Under the pieces are notes generated by a model that saw only the letters and a program-made list of their open reading frames with translations, had not been told where the DNA came from and searched no databases. A stretch of 64,000 bases of DNA, taken from NCBI RefSeq assembly GCF_949628215.1, contig NC_134279.1:9096041-9160040 (forward strand), read 5' to 3'. Of the stretch, positions 9,776 to 23,109 are shown piece by piece. Position 1 is the first letter of the stretch. Every line of letters starts with the position of its first letter. The position numbers and the translations under genes are program-made. Source of the DNA: Phalacrocorax aristotelis. Its lineage: Eukaryota; Chordata; Aves; Suliformes; Phalacrocoracidae.

Positions 9776-12700
9776 TAGCATTTTGTCACCAACAATAGGG
9801 AAGCTAGTGTGTTGTGTACAACGCCGAGTACTGCCAGCAAAAGGAGGAAGCTGATTAGCTGAATAGGGAATGAACAGCTTTGTCTTTCAGGAAGAATACT
9901 ATCCTGAATAATACTTAAAATTGGTTCAGAAGCACTGTTTGATGCTGTAGGTAATAATCTGATTTTCTTTTAAGGAGGCTGACCCAAGCAATATACCTGA
10001 TTTATCATGGTACACCTCTTACCTTGATTTTTTAAAAATTAATCAATCCACTGAATTCTTAGAATTGACCGAGGAACCTATTAGGACTGGTTAGCATGAG
10101 TTAGCACTCAATTGTTTAATGATTTTAATAAAAGTATTAGAACTGTGCTTAAACTTTTAGTTTTACAGGTTTGTGTTTTTCACAAGGTACAGAAAGAGCA
10201 AGTAAAATTCTGTCTTAACAAAATGCATATAAAACTCTCAAGCAGACCACAACCAAAGCAAATGCCCAGACCGAGCATAGAGTGCCCCAGCTTTAAGAGA
10301 GTGAAGGCAGAGGTGTCTCACCCTGAACCCTGCTGGTCCCACAACATTCACAGTTAGGATGTCCCAAAAGAGCAAAATGAGGCACTTGAAGCTGCCAGTA
10401 ACCAATCCTCTCCCAGTGTCCAACAACACCTTCTATAAATCACAGCCTCTCATAATAATGGTTCTGAGCATTTGTTCTAAGCAGAGATGTCATTAACCAT
10501 GAGCTTTTCCAAAATTTCAGAGCAACCATGGAAAACCAGACTAATTTCTCCTTCAACGCTGGGCTTTCATCACATACCTGTCACCCGATCTTGACTTCCC
10601 TACACAGTTCGGATATGCCTCCCTGTCCTTTAGGGGACCAACACCCTTTCTGTTGTGGTTACATTTCAAATGCTGGCATGAAGGGCATGCCAGGAGCTGC
10701 TGGCTGAGAGGAGCTTGGAAGCAAACCTGGAGAGAGGTGGAGAAAGTGCGTTGGGCTCACGCATGACTTTTCCACTCACTTTCATAAAAGTTTTAGGTCA
10801 GCCCAGACAGTATGGTAACTCCCAAATGACAGATGATCCATTTTCATTACCCTCACATTTCCATTGCAAATATAAACCATATTGGACTTGTTGAAAAAAA
10901 AAAAAGAGCACCACACAAAACCAAACAAGATGTAGCACGTTTCAGAGTATTCTTTTTTACAGCTTTATTGTTATTCTAGAAGGAATTAATATAAAAGGTA
11001 GCCAGCATGACATCTGCATTAATATATACATGCAGCACCTAAGGTTTTACTCTTTAATTAAAAAGAAAGGACTTTATGTCATTTGTATAGAGTGAGGTAA
11101 AGGACATTTTTCCTGCCTGTATAAGCTTTGGTATACCAGTTTCCTCCCCAAAGAGCACATAATAGCTACATTTAAGTAAATCAGGTCAACATTACCTTAA
11201 CATAAAATAAAGGAGGACAACTAGCCTTCCTGTCCCACTGCAGTCCAATTTTTCTTTATAGCTATTTAAAACCTATTATAGGTTAACATTAACATTCAGA
11301 CTGCTTCCTGCACTGTCTGATTTTGCTAGATGATAAACTTAATAGCATTTAGTGACAGACAGCAACTGAGAAGTTGGGGGAAGGGGACATTTCATCTCCA
11401 ACAGCAGCCTACAACATTTATGGCAGTTTAATAACAACATCAATAAAAATGCAGATCTACTGTAAAATGCCTGTGGTGGCAATTACTCTAGTTTGTTTAC
11501 TTTGGCTACAGCCACCAGAAAGCAGGATCTACCCTGCTTACTAAGCACACCTCTTCTTTTCCAGTCATTCATATCCCACGTCTGGACAGGGAGAAGAATA
11601 ACTAGGGGCGGGGATCACAAAACATAGAGGACAGATACCATACTGCACCTGGCACAGACCACATTTCTTTAGCACACAGACATTCATTCCACTGTTGTGG
11701 CAGGATGCATTAACATTAGCATTCAGTGATCTGCACGCAAAATATAACCCTGGAAAAGACATTACCTCACAAGAAAAAAATCTTGCACTTTATTCATTTT
11801 TCAAGAGTGAATTAAGCCTGTTTTGGTTAAATGTGAATATCAGTAGTTTTGAAACCCAAATCTGATGCATGTATCACTCTATATTGCCTCAGAGGTTCTG
11901 TTTAAAATCTTTCTGCTGGAAGCAGGTAGCAAAAGTCACCAGAGAGACTTACAATGATTTGTCAAGAGGTTTCTGATTTGCTCAGTTGGTACATTTCGTC
12001 CTCAGGAGTAGTGTGGCTTCTAGAGACAGCAACTCTGCAGTTGGGCTCCGGGTTGCTTTGGAAATGTCGTCGTTACCCAGAGGCAGTATTTATACTATGA
12101 AAGACCATGTAAGCTATTTTTACAACACTCAGTTTCTAAATACACTCACACTTAGGTGATACCCGACTCTTACGTTTCAGGAAAAAATAAAACAGACATG
12201 AAAAGGGGAACTTCTCTGTTAAACATGACAACTGAAAAAACAGCTGTCTTCAGCTTTCCTCTTTGTAAGATGTGCTCCCTCAATCATGCAGAAAGAACAC
12301 TGGGCTATTTGGACACAGCCTAGAAAGACCAAGCTGGGTTTATGCAATGAATCCTTTGTTATTAGGTGCAAAGGAACTTTACACAATATTTCAGTGAACA
12401 CCAGCCCAAACAAAAATCCCACTTAGACGGGCTTGACCTATACCCAGACTTTCCATGGTTTCATCCTTTGGGCCTTAATACCAGCAACAACAAAGTCTTG
12501 TTTCGCAAAAACTTTTCACATTTATGATTGTGTTTCATTACTAGGCAAGCTCAACTAGCTATGCCAGTATTTTTTCACCACGTATGTCTGCCTACTACAT
12601 GTATAAAGCCAGTGCCCATGCTCCTGTCTGATGCTATGCTATATATGAATGTATGACATTATTTTCATTTCAATAGCACCTGTTCAGGACAGATACTTTA

Positions 12701-13441
12701 TTTAAGAAGGAATCCTTAAGTCATACGAAGATAGGGAGTTCAGAACTTTTCACATAAATTGTTCTTTATTAAAAATATTTTTGATAGCAACAGCCAGGGT
12801 ATTTTGCATTCATGAAGTTTAGGAAAAGCACAACTTGCACTCCACATTAGAAATTCACAGCTGGTTACCCCTGTTTCTCTTGGAAGGCTAGAAGCAGCTT
12901 GAGGACGACTTGATGGTGACAAGAAGTAAGTGAGCAAAAGCCTGATTATTTGAAAGACAGATTAATTTTATTTTATGTTTCTTTATGTTAGAGAGTGTTT
13001 TGGGAACAAATGATGTAATATGACACAATAGAAGAATATAAATGGTGCTAAGATGATTCTAAGCTGGCTGTGGGCCTTCCTGTCCTCAAGTCTATTTGGT
13101 ACAGGCTAAAATGCAGGGAATATAACACGAAGAAGCCTCAACACTAAAAAATTATGGACTCTGGGATTTGCTCTGGCTGACAGTTTCCGTATGGACAGGG
13201 AAAACCAGGAGAATTCAAAAAATATCTATGTGCCTCCCTGGCCAGATTCAGCTACTTTACTTGTGATGTAGGGAAGTGTCACAGAAAACACTGCTACCTC
13301 CTTACCAAAGAAGCCAGCCAGCCAAGTATCAATCTGCACTCACTAATGGAGTAGCACAAAGCAACCCAGTCCTTTCATATTTCATCATCTTCCTTCTAAT
13401 TCAAACAGCTAGGAATATAGCTTTTCCTTTATGTGTCTAAC
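9776..13441. other. Unique DNA, no gene seen
   Basis: This is 3.7 kb with short open frames only. A moderately GC-richer patch at 10520-10780 has no recognisable content. Confidence 0.6.
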
Positions 13442-13464
13442 AAAAAAAAAAAAAAAAAAAAAAA
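13442..13464 (+). repeat. A23 homopolymer
   Basis: This is a run of 23 A. No retrocopy or LINE sequence is recognisable upstream and no flanking direct repeat was seen, so I read it as a simple repeat and not a poly(A) tail. Confidence 0.85.
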
Positions 13465-13556
13465 GGTTCAGTAGCTATTTTAAAGCTTCCAAAAAGATCT
13501 CCAGCAAAATAAATGCCCATCACAATTCCAGGTATCTGTTTATCTTTGCAACTTAC

Positions 13557-13628
13557 CCTGAACATTTTGTCCAACTCTGAGACCTCAAGATGGGCCCACG
13601 AGATGTGAAGGGAGAAAGCTGGGCAGCC
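13557..13628 (-). other. Candidate 72 bp exon with strong splice sites
   Basis: On the minus strand GCCTAGCCTCTCTCTTGGCAG precedes 72 bp ending TTCAGG before GTAAGTTGC. It is open at phase 0 for 24 whole codons, including HLEVSELDKMFR. A second frame is also open, so coding potential is not distinctive. The product is not recognised. Confidence 0.2.
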
Positions 13629-16245
13629 CTGCCAAGAGAGAGGCTAGGCTTTGTCTAGCAGACCTCCTCCAAGCACACAGCTAGCTCTACAGCTCATCCA
13701 GCTACAACATGCCTAGTTCATCTATGCTCCATGACATGAGAAAATAATTAAATGCATACATAATGGCAGGAAAGGAGGCAGAAGTCAACTGTGCGAGTTT
13801 CATTCTCAACATGTGAGACTCAAAATGTCTGAATAAAGGGTTTACAAAGAACATCAGGGAATGCCAACAGCCTAAGGGCCATGAAAATTTATGTAATCAG
13901 CGAAGACATGTACCACATATGCCCCTCCTGCTTCCCACCCTCAATGCACACATCAGTTCCAGAACACAGTGGCATCACAGAACACTGCAAACGCTCAGGA
14001 GTACAGCTGGGTCTGCTGCCTCTATGATAACCCCTTGGAAAAAGATACAGCTTGAGCATAAACTAGAGAAAACCTTGGAATCTAGTCTAAATCAGGATCT
14101 AGATAAGTCTGCAGCCAGCCTGAAAATATGGAAAGGTAAACGTGTTGTAAAAGCTCCTTTCTACTCCATCTCCCTTGAATTCAGCAAGAACTAAGTCCCA
14201 AACCTCACAGCTGGAAGAAAATATGGTTGGTTGGAGAAGGAAGACTTAAAGTCATGTTGGAAGTCAATCCTTGAATGCTGAGCCACGGCCGAGTGCAATA
14301 CCAAAAGCACACATGCAGGTGGCATGTAGAAAAACCATATAAAATGGCCACCAGGGCAGAAGCACGCTACCTGCCAGCTAACGTGAGATGACTGAATGTT
14401 GGCTGAACGCAAAGCCACAGATGGTTTTACTGACTGCGACAGACAGCCAGCATCAGCTGCGATAGTCTGGCAGGGGAAACCTGGATGAAGGACAAGGTAA
14501 AAAGGGGGCAAATATTCTACTCCTTCTCAAAATAAGTTGCTGTTTTCTTTTCAGTTTCAGACTCTTTGGACCTAATTAAATTTGAAGAAGGAAATGAGGA
14601 GTAAGCAAAATTCTTGGACAAAGGGCTATTTTTTCAGCTCTACTGGGACTGCAAGCAATGCACGAAAGGCAGCATCAAGTGCTAAAGTAAAAGAGTGTGT
14701 ACTGTAACAGCACCAAAAAAAGTACAAACAAGAGAGAGGATGTATCTATTTTAGGAACCTAATTGTTTTCTAGAAAACACACAAACCCCAGTATTTTTCT
14801 AATCTTGTTCTTTCATAGTCAGTGCTTGGCACCATGTAAATTCCTCCAATCAGAGAAATCAAAGATTTCATCTGATAGTATAAATATTTGTTGCACACCA
14901 TTTTTTAGCGTTCTTAATGTTTATATAAAGATTTCTTACTCAGCACTGGTCCTGCGAAGAATTAGGGAGCCATGCCCTTAACTACCTTGTGCAGGCCATC
15001 TGCAACACAGCTCACAGCAGAGGAGAGGAACTTCTGGAAGCAACTAGTTAATTACCACCTCCAAACCTTGGCAGTAGCCTGACAGCAGCTTGCCATGGAG
15101 AGACCGACTGACTGTTACTGGTCTTTAACTGAAGAGACCAATTCATCTGTAGATTAAAATAAGCAGACCATTTTACATTTACAGAATTCATGCCCATCCA
15201 GGGAAAGACAGATGTACAGCATCAGTTCCTCCAGGCAAACCTCCTAACTGACTGTTAGTCTGCAAGTTATTTAACAAATCACGAGAGCCAAAGCAGCATC
15301 TTCCTTCAGAAATAAACTTGCTAAAGATCTGTAGTATGATTCTTTCATATGCATGTTAAACAGAAATAAAAAGATACTTTACTACAACCTTGTCGTCATT
15401 TCTGGCAAGAACTAATGCAAAATCGTTAAAGACCTTTTCAAGTTCCACCTCAAAATTTGCCTGGAATTAATTCTGCTTATCCATACATTCATTACACCAC
15501 CCACTGCCATGCTCAAGTGCCATGCACAAACTTGAGTAACTTTCTACTGGCAATAACAACAGAAAGATGCCAGGCTAGATTCTTCTGTGAATGGTTCAAA
15601 TGACTTCCACCTACGTCAGGCCAGGCACAAACTGACAAATTCACCTCCCAGGAGTAGAACTGGGACCTGGAGTCTGCATTTTAACAACTGGAACGGAATG
15701 TGGGAAATGAGTAGAAGAGGCTGTGACACCCTAAGGCAGTGGCATCGCACTTGGAAAAAGATGTTATGGGAAAGCTAAGACAGAGAGATGTACTTTGTAA
15801 CCGATAACATTTGATGTACCATCACACCCAGGACGTGGCAACACTGAGACCTGAAACTATTTTTGATCCTCAGCAGTAGGTAAACTACTGTGATGGGTCT
15901 GTCTTGTCAGAAACAAGCCTCCGTATCTCAGTCTCACCACAATGAGCTCTGAGTTTCCTGAGGAACACAGCTTTGAAAGGCCTCTACACATGGACACTGA
16001 CATAACAGTTTTTCCTACAGTATTACCAAATATTGCTTGTGTATTCACTTGCCCAGGTACAAATGCTGAACCGATCAAGCACAGAGGTCACAAATGAGCC
16101 AAATTATCAGATGCAACCTACACCTTATTCCTGAATGTAATTACACATAATTTAGCAAAGTGTCTTCCAGGAACAGGTAAGATCTGCTGGAACAAATAAG
16201 TAAGTGTCTGTGGGAAACAGCATAGCATTTTTCAAAAAAGCCATT
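13629..16245. other. Unique DNA, no gene seen
   Basis: It contains the weak CTCF-like word at 14345 and scattered short open frames without recognisable domains. Confidence 0.6.
14345..14363 (+). promoter_or_regulatory. Partial CTCF-like motif
   Basis: TGGCCACCAGGG matches the first twelve positions of the CTCF consensus as I remember it. The following CAG departs from the GGC core. It is weak on its own. Confidence 0.15.
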
Positions 16246-16340
16246 AAAAAAAAAACCCAAACAAATAACTAAAAAACCACACCACCCTCACCACTCCCCC
16301 AAAACTCACAAATTAAGAAAAACCATCACCAAAACCAAAG
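16246..16340 (+). repeat. A/C-only low-complexity tract
   Basis: About 95 bases contain almost no G. They begin with a run of ten A and continue as mixed A/C blocks such as ACCACACCACCCTCACCACT. The tract ends about 60 bp before the LTR target site. Strand asymmetry is extreme. Confidence 0.65.
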
Positions 16341-16396
16341 CATAGCTTTCACATAGCCTCATGCCTTTACCAATAATAATTCTATAAAAATTCTGG

Positions 16397-16401
16397 AGTA
16401 T
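16397..16401. repeat. Left target-site duplication (AGTAT) of the solo LTR
   Basis: AGTAT directly abuts the TG/CA boundary of the LTR and is repeated exactly on the other side. Five bases is the usual ERVL duplication length. Confidence 0.85.
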
Positions 16402-17030
16402 TGTCACGACTTAGCCCCAGTCAGCAGCTAAGCACCATGCAGCACCTTGCTCACTCCCCCCACGGTGGGATGGGGGAGACAATCAGAAGGGTAAGAGTGA
16501 GAAAACTCAGGGGTTGAGATAAGAACAGTTTGATAGGTAAAGCAAAACAGTAATAGTAATAACAACAGCAATAATATAATTAAAGTATCAAGAAAAAGCC
16601 ACATGCAGAAGCAAAGCAAAAGAAGGAATTTGTTCACCCCTTCCCACGGGCAGGCAGGGGTTCAGCCATCCCCAGGAAAGCAGGGCTCCGTCACACGTAA
16701 CGGTGACTTGGGAAGACAAGTGCCATCGCTCCGAACATCCCCCCTTCCTCCTTCTTCCCCCAGTTCACATACTGGGCACGACGTCATATGGTGTGGAATA
16801 TCCCTTTGGTCGGTTTGGATCAGCTGCCTTGGCTGTGCCCCTGGCAGAGCATGGGAAGCTGGAAGAGTCCTTGACTAGCACAGGCACTACTTAGGGACAC
16901 TTAGCCGCTACTTAACAACAACTAAAACATCAATGGGCCATCAGCACTATTCTCCTACCAAATCCAAAACACACCACACCACTTCTCTACAGTGAAGAGA
17001 ATTAACTCTATCCCAGCCAAAACCAGGACA
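16402..17030 (-). mobile_element. Solo LTR of an avian ERVL-type endogenous retrovirus
   Basis: This is a 629 bp element. Read on the minus strand it starts TGTCCTGGTTTTGGCTGGG and ends in GGGCTAAGTCGTGACA, so it has the TG...CA ends of an LTR. The order of landmarks matches, from memory, the LTR of avian ERVL elements: a GGGATAGAGTTAAT start, a CTTCCCATGCTCTGCCAGG block, an AAAGGGATATTCCA block, CATATGACGTC, a degraded TATA region, a T-rich trinucleotide-like stretch (16551-16583) and the TCTCCCCCATCCCACCG block near the 3' end. It is flanked by the 5 bp direct repeat AGTAT (16397-16401 and 17031-17035), which fits ERVL integration. No internal retroviral sequence, primer-binding site or second LTR lies beside it, so it is a solo LTR left by LTR-LTR recombination. 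Several signals carry substitutions, so it is not recent. Confidence 0.93.
16761..16790 (-). promoter_or_regulatory. Decayed LTR core promoter: CRE-like site plus TATA remnant
   Basis: On the minus strand CATATGACGTCGTGC is followed by CAGTATGTGAACTGG. From memory, intact copies of this LTR family carry a full CRE (TGACGTCA) and a TATA box (TATATAAA) here. This copy has one mismatch in the CRE (TGACGTCG) and two in the TATA box. It is therefore probably a weak or inactive promoter. The family comparison is from memory and was not computed. Confidence 0.4.
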
Positions 17031-17035
17031 AGTAT
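17031..17035. repeat. Right target-site duplication (AGTAT) of the solo LTR
   Basis: This exact copy of the left flanking AGTAT begins immediately after the terminal CCAGGACA of the LTR as read on the plus strand. Confidence 0.85.
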
Positions 17036-18511
17036 GCATTTCAAGAGTTTGATGGAAAAACATTACATGTGCAAAATGTAAAGATACAACCTTTTCTTTG
17101 CCTCATACTGCCTTCTAAAAGAGCCCTTGGTGACATTCAAGGGTCATAACTTGCCTGCTGAGACAGGCTGGGGTGGGCCGCCGCTTAAAGCTGCTACTAT
17201 ACCAAGTCTATAAAAAGATCACTGTTATACATCTGTATATCTCATTTTTGCCATGGATTTTTCATGTATCGACTGTCCGTTGATGATAAAGGGTTCACTG
17301 TCTTCTGGTACAAATACCAACAGGTTTCCTCTAAAATCATAAAACACATTAGATGAATTATTCCTTTCATACTTTCGGTTTCAGCTCTCAATTGGGAAAA
17401 GTGCCCTGCACCAGTTCTTCCTTGTGTCAAATCTTGAGTAACACCACCCTCTTACTAGTATAGCATACCGTCTTGATATCAATTCATACTAGACCAAACA
17501 TGCTGACATTACAGCACAACAAACACAGACGTCTAATCGATACCTGTTAAAGCACAGCCTGAAAATGTGAAAGTCTCTAGTAACAAAGAATTCTCTGCTG
17601 AGTGCTCAAGCAAGAAATTCTTACATCTTCTCCAACATTGCACTTATGAACTAGGTAGAACCAACTCTGAAGTTTAGATATTTAATACACATGCAGAAAT
17701 TCAATACACAGAAAAAAGAACACACACACAAATTAAAAGAGTAGATGCCTGTGTTGAACAGCTCAAAAATACATAGTTTTGAGCTGTGCCTTGATCATAT
17801 ATATAAACTGACCACAATTTGAAGAAGTAGAAGAGGATTACTCACTGAAAGAATATGGAATTGTCTTTAAAAGACATTTTGAAAGCAACCATTTTGTTTA
17901 TCCACAAGACCAACCATTATATTTACTTATTGATAGCTCAGAAGTGAGGCTAGCATGGTATTGGACAGTATAAGAATAGCTTATGTCAGATGGAAGTTGC
18001 CCCTCTAAACTCTCTGACAGCGGCCAACAGCAGACACATGGAGAAGAAGAGACAGAAACAGAGAGGGGTACCTCCTTGATACCCTCCCAGCCCCAGCAAC
18101 ACTCAATTCTCAGACTTCCTGAACTTCATGTAATTCTGTTTTTAATAGATCCGAGTGAGATTTGCTTTATCGAAGCCATGTAAACTTATGGTCAGAAGAT
18201 GATATGGATGCCAGAAGTTCTAGAGTTTAAATTTCTCACTGTGTGGAGAAATACCTGATTCAGTTAGTTTTAAATCTGCTGCCTGTTAACTTCATCTGAT
18301 CTTGTAAAAGCCTGCCTGGGGAGGAGAACATCAGTGGAATTTTTGTGGAACCTACATACGAATCAGAGCAGATAACTGCACATTTTCAATGCTATAGGGA
18401 CCCCTGCAAATAAAATACAACTTTCTTAGGTTATTTAACTGATTCAGAGCTCTGCCTCAGCTGATAATAGTTGAAGAATTTTATTTTCTAGTGTCATTTA
18501 GTGGCCCATGT
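17036..18511. other. Unique AT-rich DNA right of the LTR
   Basis: No retroviral internal sequence continues from the LTR on this side. Nothing else is recognised. Confidence 0.6.
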
Positions 18512-18594
18512 AAAAAAAAAAACCACACAGAAAAAACACAACGGGGGGGGGGGGGGGTGGGGAACCAACCAACAAACCAGAAACACCCACCCAC
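18512..18594 (+). repeat. A/C tract interrupted by a G15 run
   Basis: An A/C-only segment (18512-18542) runs directly into 15 G (18543-18557), a T and four more G. It then returns to an A/C-only segment of CCAACCAACAAACC character. The G run is likely to vary in length and to be error-prone in assembly. Confidence 0.75.
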
Positions 18595-21500
18595 TTTTGT
18601 CTTTTTCCAAGTTTAAATTCTTAATCTACAGATTTTAAAAAATAACCAAAAGTCTAATTGTCACTTGCACTGACCACCTCAATAGAAAAATCTACAGCTC
18701 TGTGGATCTAGTGAGTCAGTTATCCTTTAAAATTTTTCAATTAGAATCAATACACGCAAGCTAGAATTTTTGCAAGCTGGAATTAATGGCTGGGGCAAGG
18801 TATCTTTACTGAATAAGGAGCAAATTATGCCTCTTTCTCTGTAAACGCAGGCTGCCAGAACAGGCACCCTTGGGAGAGCATCTCTGGAGGCTGCCATGTC
18901 CCACACGGCCGCCCACTGACCCCTGGAGCCCCAGCTGCTGAGCAAAACCCAACAGCTAGGACACGCTATGGACGTGATGACAGTTTCTGTAATTTGTTAC
19001 AAGATTAGTCATTTGTCCATGTTGACTTTGTAGGAAATGGTGGAAAAAATATTGTTTAGTCCTTTCAACCAGAAATGTGTACTAAATAAATTCTGAATGC
19101 TGGCCAGCTCTAATTTTTATTTAATATATTCCAGGAGCCTCCTCCCCTTTCCTGGTATGAGATGAGAGCAGATTAGTATCAGATGGCTTTTCAGGCACAT
19201 AGTGACTTCCCAGGGACAAGCCAGAAGATGCAAACATGCTCTCCCAAGTGCCAGAACAGTCCTCTCACTATAGGACCATTTTCCCTGTCTGCTATGAGCT
19301 ATTTAGGATATCACAGTTTGATATAGTATTAGAGTTAAAGGAGAATAGAGTAGATTTCTAAAGCTGTAGTATTTTCCTAGAAGAAGCCGACTTCTAAGGG
19401 CCACCCACATCACAGGTGTGAATCAGAATTAAGTGCCTTGCAGTGTGGAAGGTCTCATCAGACTATACTCCCTGATTACTTGGGCTTCATTCTCTGCTAG
19501 ATCCTGGATAAGTATTTAAGGAATCGAAGGGACATAAGTGCTCCCTATTCCTTCACAAGGCTTTTTTTATCCCTGTCTTCCCTCAAAAAAAAAGTTAAGA
19601 CATCTCTCAATATTCTGCTGTAGGCACCTGTAGACTTTCTAGTTCTTCTCATATACCACCTCTCAAATATGATCTTGCAGTATAGGTATTTTAGTGCTCT
19701 TTTGCATATCCATCTGTTATAAATCACCAGAAAATTGAAAGGAAATGTGAAGTATGTCTACTTTTGATGAAAGTAAACTGAATTTGCATCTGGTACAACA
19801 GGTGTAGGTGAAAGCTAACATCAGTGTTTTACAGTATTTATCAGTTTTTCAATAACTCCACTAAAATTTTTGACTGAATAAGGCTTTGCACAGAACTGAG
19901 TAAAAGTAATAATACTTACAAAACTGATTTAATGTTTGAAGAATTTAAATATTGTAAAGAAATAAACTAGTAAAAAAAAAAAGGCATCAACACACCAAAT
20001 AAAACTCAGCACAAGGAACCTCAACAAAAGTACAAATCAATTCCCATTCCCATAAGAGCACATCAGAGATATCTTCGGCTCTCCCATGACCCTGACTATT
20101 TCTAAAGGACACAAGTGTGAAAATGAGATTTTTACTGGATTAATTTTAACACAATATCACCGCTTAATGGAAACCTCATTGATCACTTTCCAAACGTGGT
20201 CTATAACTCCTCTCACATATTTGCAGAAATCCGGACACAGCGTCCATAACAAATAGCACATAAGCAGTATTCACTTTGCAAAAAGCTCAGTCTAAATACA
20301 AATTCCTGGTTCTCTGGAAGCAGAGCGCTGTCTAAACAATCCCTTCAAAATAGGGACAACATAGCAGCGACTTTGGTTATTGCCACATTTCCTCTCAAGC
20401 AATTATCTCAGGACACAAATAACAATAACTATGAAGACCTTGCCTGAAGACAAGAAGCAATATGCAACATCATATGTAACAGTGCCATCTGGTGACCACT
20501 ACTAAAAGAAGTCAACTTCCTCATTTTCTGATTAAAAAAAGTTCAAGAATTCTTCCCACACCGCTTTTTTTCTCTCCAGTCCCAGTTGCCTAAGCAGTTT
20601 CATCTTTCAGAAGTTGCAAATCCATCTAGAAGGGACCCACCACCAAAGCAGGGAAAGAGTAACTACGGCGATGGCTGGGTCGGCAGCTACAGTAATGGTT
20701 TCTCTTCCCAGCCTTAGATTTCCAGTGGAGAAAGGACACTCAAGTGGCTCCAAGCAAAAGAGCACTCAGCTTAACTACAGCACTTAGGCTTTGCTTAGAG
20801 GATCACATTAAAAGAGCAGCAAAACCACATCCCAGTTATATAATTTGTTCTTTTGTCAAGAGATACTACAGAAAACATGTAGAGTGCATTTCAAAGTGCT
20901 TCTTAGATGAAAAATTACCCCTTTTTGGAGCACGCCTTAGATACTATGATGATGAATTTCATCCCATATCATTTACTAGTCAAAACAAAAATTCGTTATC
21001 AAGATTCCTGCACAATTACCTTAGCTTACAAAATTCAAGATGTTTTATGCTTTCATACACCATCACTGACAACAGCCAGATAATAAAAACCATGTTCCAG
21101 CTCTCCAGTGACTGTTTTTCATGTGAGCCATAAATAGAGAATATTAAACGGAAAGAAAACAACTGAAGATGATATAAACCTAGAGAAACCTGCAGGGTAA
21201 TGAGGGCAATATCTATTGTTTTGACTACAAAATCTACTAAACTACACGTTGCGCACAAACAGGGAAACAGACGTTAAATGAAAAAAAAAAAACCTCCAGT
21301 GTTGGTTCGCTTTTTCCAAAGAAAGTTTCACTTCTTAAAACTGAGAGATGTGTGATTTCTCATCCATCTCATAGGACTAGCTTTGATCTTTCCTATTAAC
21401 TAGACAGCTTCTTTGCTTGCAACTTTTCTATAACTTTCTCACCAAAAGTAGAGTTAGTTTCCTGAAATGACGGCTTCAAACAACTTTGCAACCACTCAAT

Positions 21501-23109
21501 GCACTCCACAAAGTACCCACATGGCTGTGTGCCCAGGACTTCCATTTCTGCACAGCTCAGGCCCCTTTCAGAAAAAACATACGCTGAAGCCTGTCAAAGT
21601 TTAATCTGAGTCAAAGCACAATTGCGCACTCATCAAGTATCTAAAGACACATTACAGGCATATAAGGTACACAGCTACTTAAAAAATTCTGAAAGTAATT
21701 ATTATGTGGAAAATTTCTGATACATTCATTTGACCTTATTTTAAGTTGATACATTTAAATGTAAGTTGCATCAAAATTTCAATGTACAGGTTGGCCACTA
21801 CAAAGTTTATCATTGAAAGTGTTTCTGAAAAACCTCTGAAATCCTGAAAATTTTGTTTGAGTTTAAAATAGTTTTACCAAAATATACACTACACCCAGAC
21901 TGAACTACTTAGCTAACCACAACAGGCAAAAGGCATAAAGCAATGGAGAATTTTTAATATCACCTATGGGCCCGAGAAACAGAAATGCAGGACACCATCT
22001 GGAACGATGGCAATCTTGAAACTGTCTGAACCTGGGGTTTGGATAAACCCCTTAGTGCAAGTGAAGGCAGATGAAAACCATGGATCTAACACCAGCTCAA
22101 ATTCTGAACTTGTCCAAAACTGTGACATTCAGAGCCGTATCCCAGCCACAATTTTAAGTTCAATAATCTACAATAAAAAGATGATTTTACACTAAGAAAA
22201 CCTACTCTTCGTTACAAAAACATGAGTGTGTCATTGCTTAAATCATAGCATGAATCACCATATTCTTCAGCTATGGCTCCCACCTTTTACCTCTCCTAAT
22301 GTTTGTTCCCAACCAACTTCCACAAGCTTCCCTCCCATCGTCGTCACCACCACACACATATACAGACAACCCAGTTGTCCCCTAGTAAATATATATGTGT
22401 ATATATTTAAACAACATCATGAGAGAGGCCAGGCCACATGGACTGCTTCAACAGCACTGGGGCTTGTTTCCCATTTTCTCACTTCCATGTAAAGTTTAGT
22501 ATCATGATGGTTTCCATTTTTAGACAGCAATTTTCTGAACTGTTATTCAGATCTGAATCATCTGTAAATAAAGATGCCTTTAGCTTGGCATCAGCTATTT
22601 CTCTGCAGCCCTAGACTTTGTTCTTGCCCTAATGACTTCTCACTCATAATTTTCCCCAGATTCTGATAATACTAAATTTAGATCACAACAGATATTTTTT
22701 ATTATATTCTCTGGCATCTTTGCACCACAACCATTGCCTTATACAAGCTGCACTGAGTGCCATTCCTTTATTCCCATAGCTGTTTTTCCAAGAGTGCTCT
22801 CACATCTAATTATGTGAGCTGATACATAGAAAAAAAAAATATTTTTTCAGTTTTTATTTAACAGTATGAGTAAACTTTACCTCCATTCATTTACTTTTTT
22901 TTAAAGTAACTGAAATTAAATCTTTTATTATTCATTTTTATACAAGGCTACAAACTTAAATACAACAGATCCCTGTTTTAGACTGGAAAAAAATCAGGGA
23001 AAAATATCTACAAGACATTAAGCCAAAAGTCTAGAAAACTTAGGAACTTTAATAATGCAGGATCTTTAAAAATAAATGTAACCAGATATCAAGAAAACTT
23101 AGAACTTAC
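18595..23109. other. Unique DNA, no gene seen
   Basis: The longest frame is 129 codons (plus strand, 20744-21133). It has no domain, and its composition is like that of the surrounding AT-rich DNA. Short ATATAT/GTGT words at 22386-22410 are the only simple repeat. Confidence 0.55.

Noticed and set aside
13442..13464. A23 as the poly(A) tail of a processed pseudogene
   Set aside because: No recognisable gene body upstream and no flanking target-site duplication.
16603..16894. Open frames inside the LTR
   Set aside because: They fall within the solo LTR, which is non-coding.
20744..21133. 129-codon plus-strand open frame
   Set aside because: No recognisable family and composition like the surrounding AT-rich DNA; within chance expectation.
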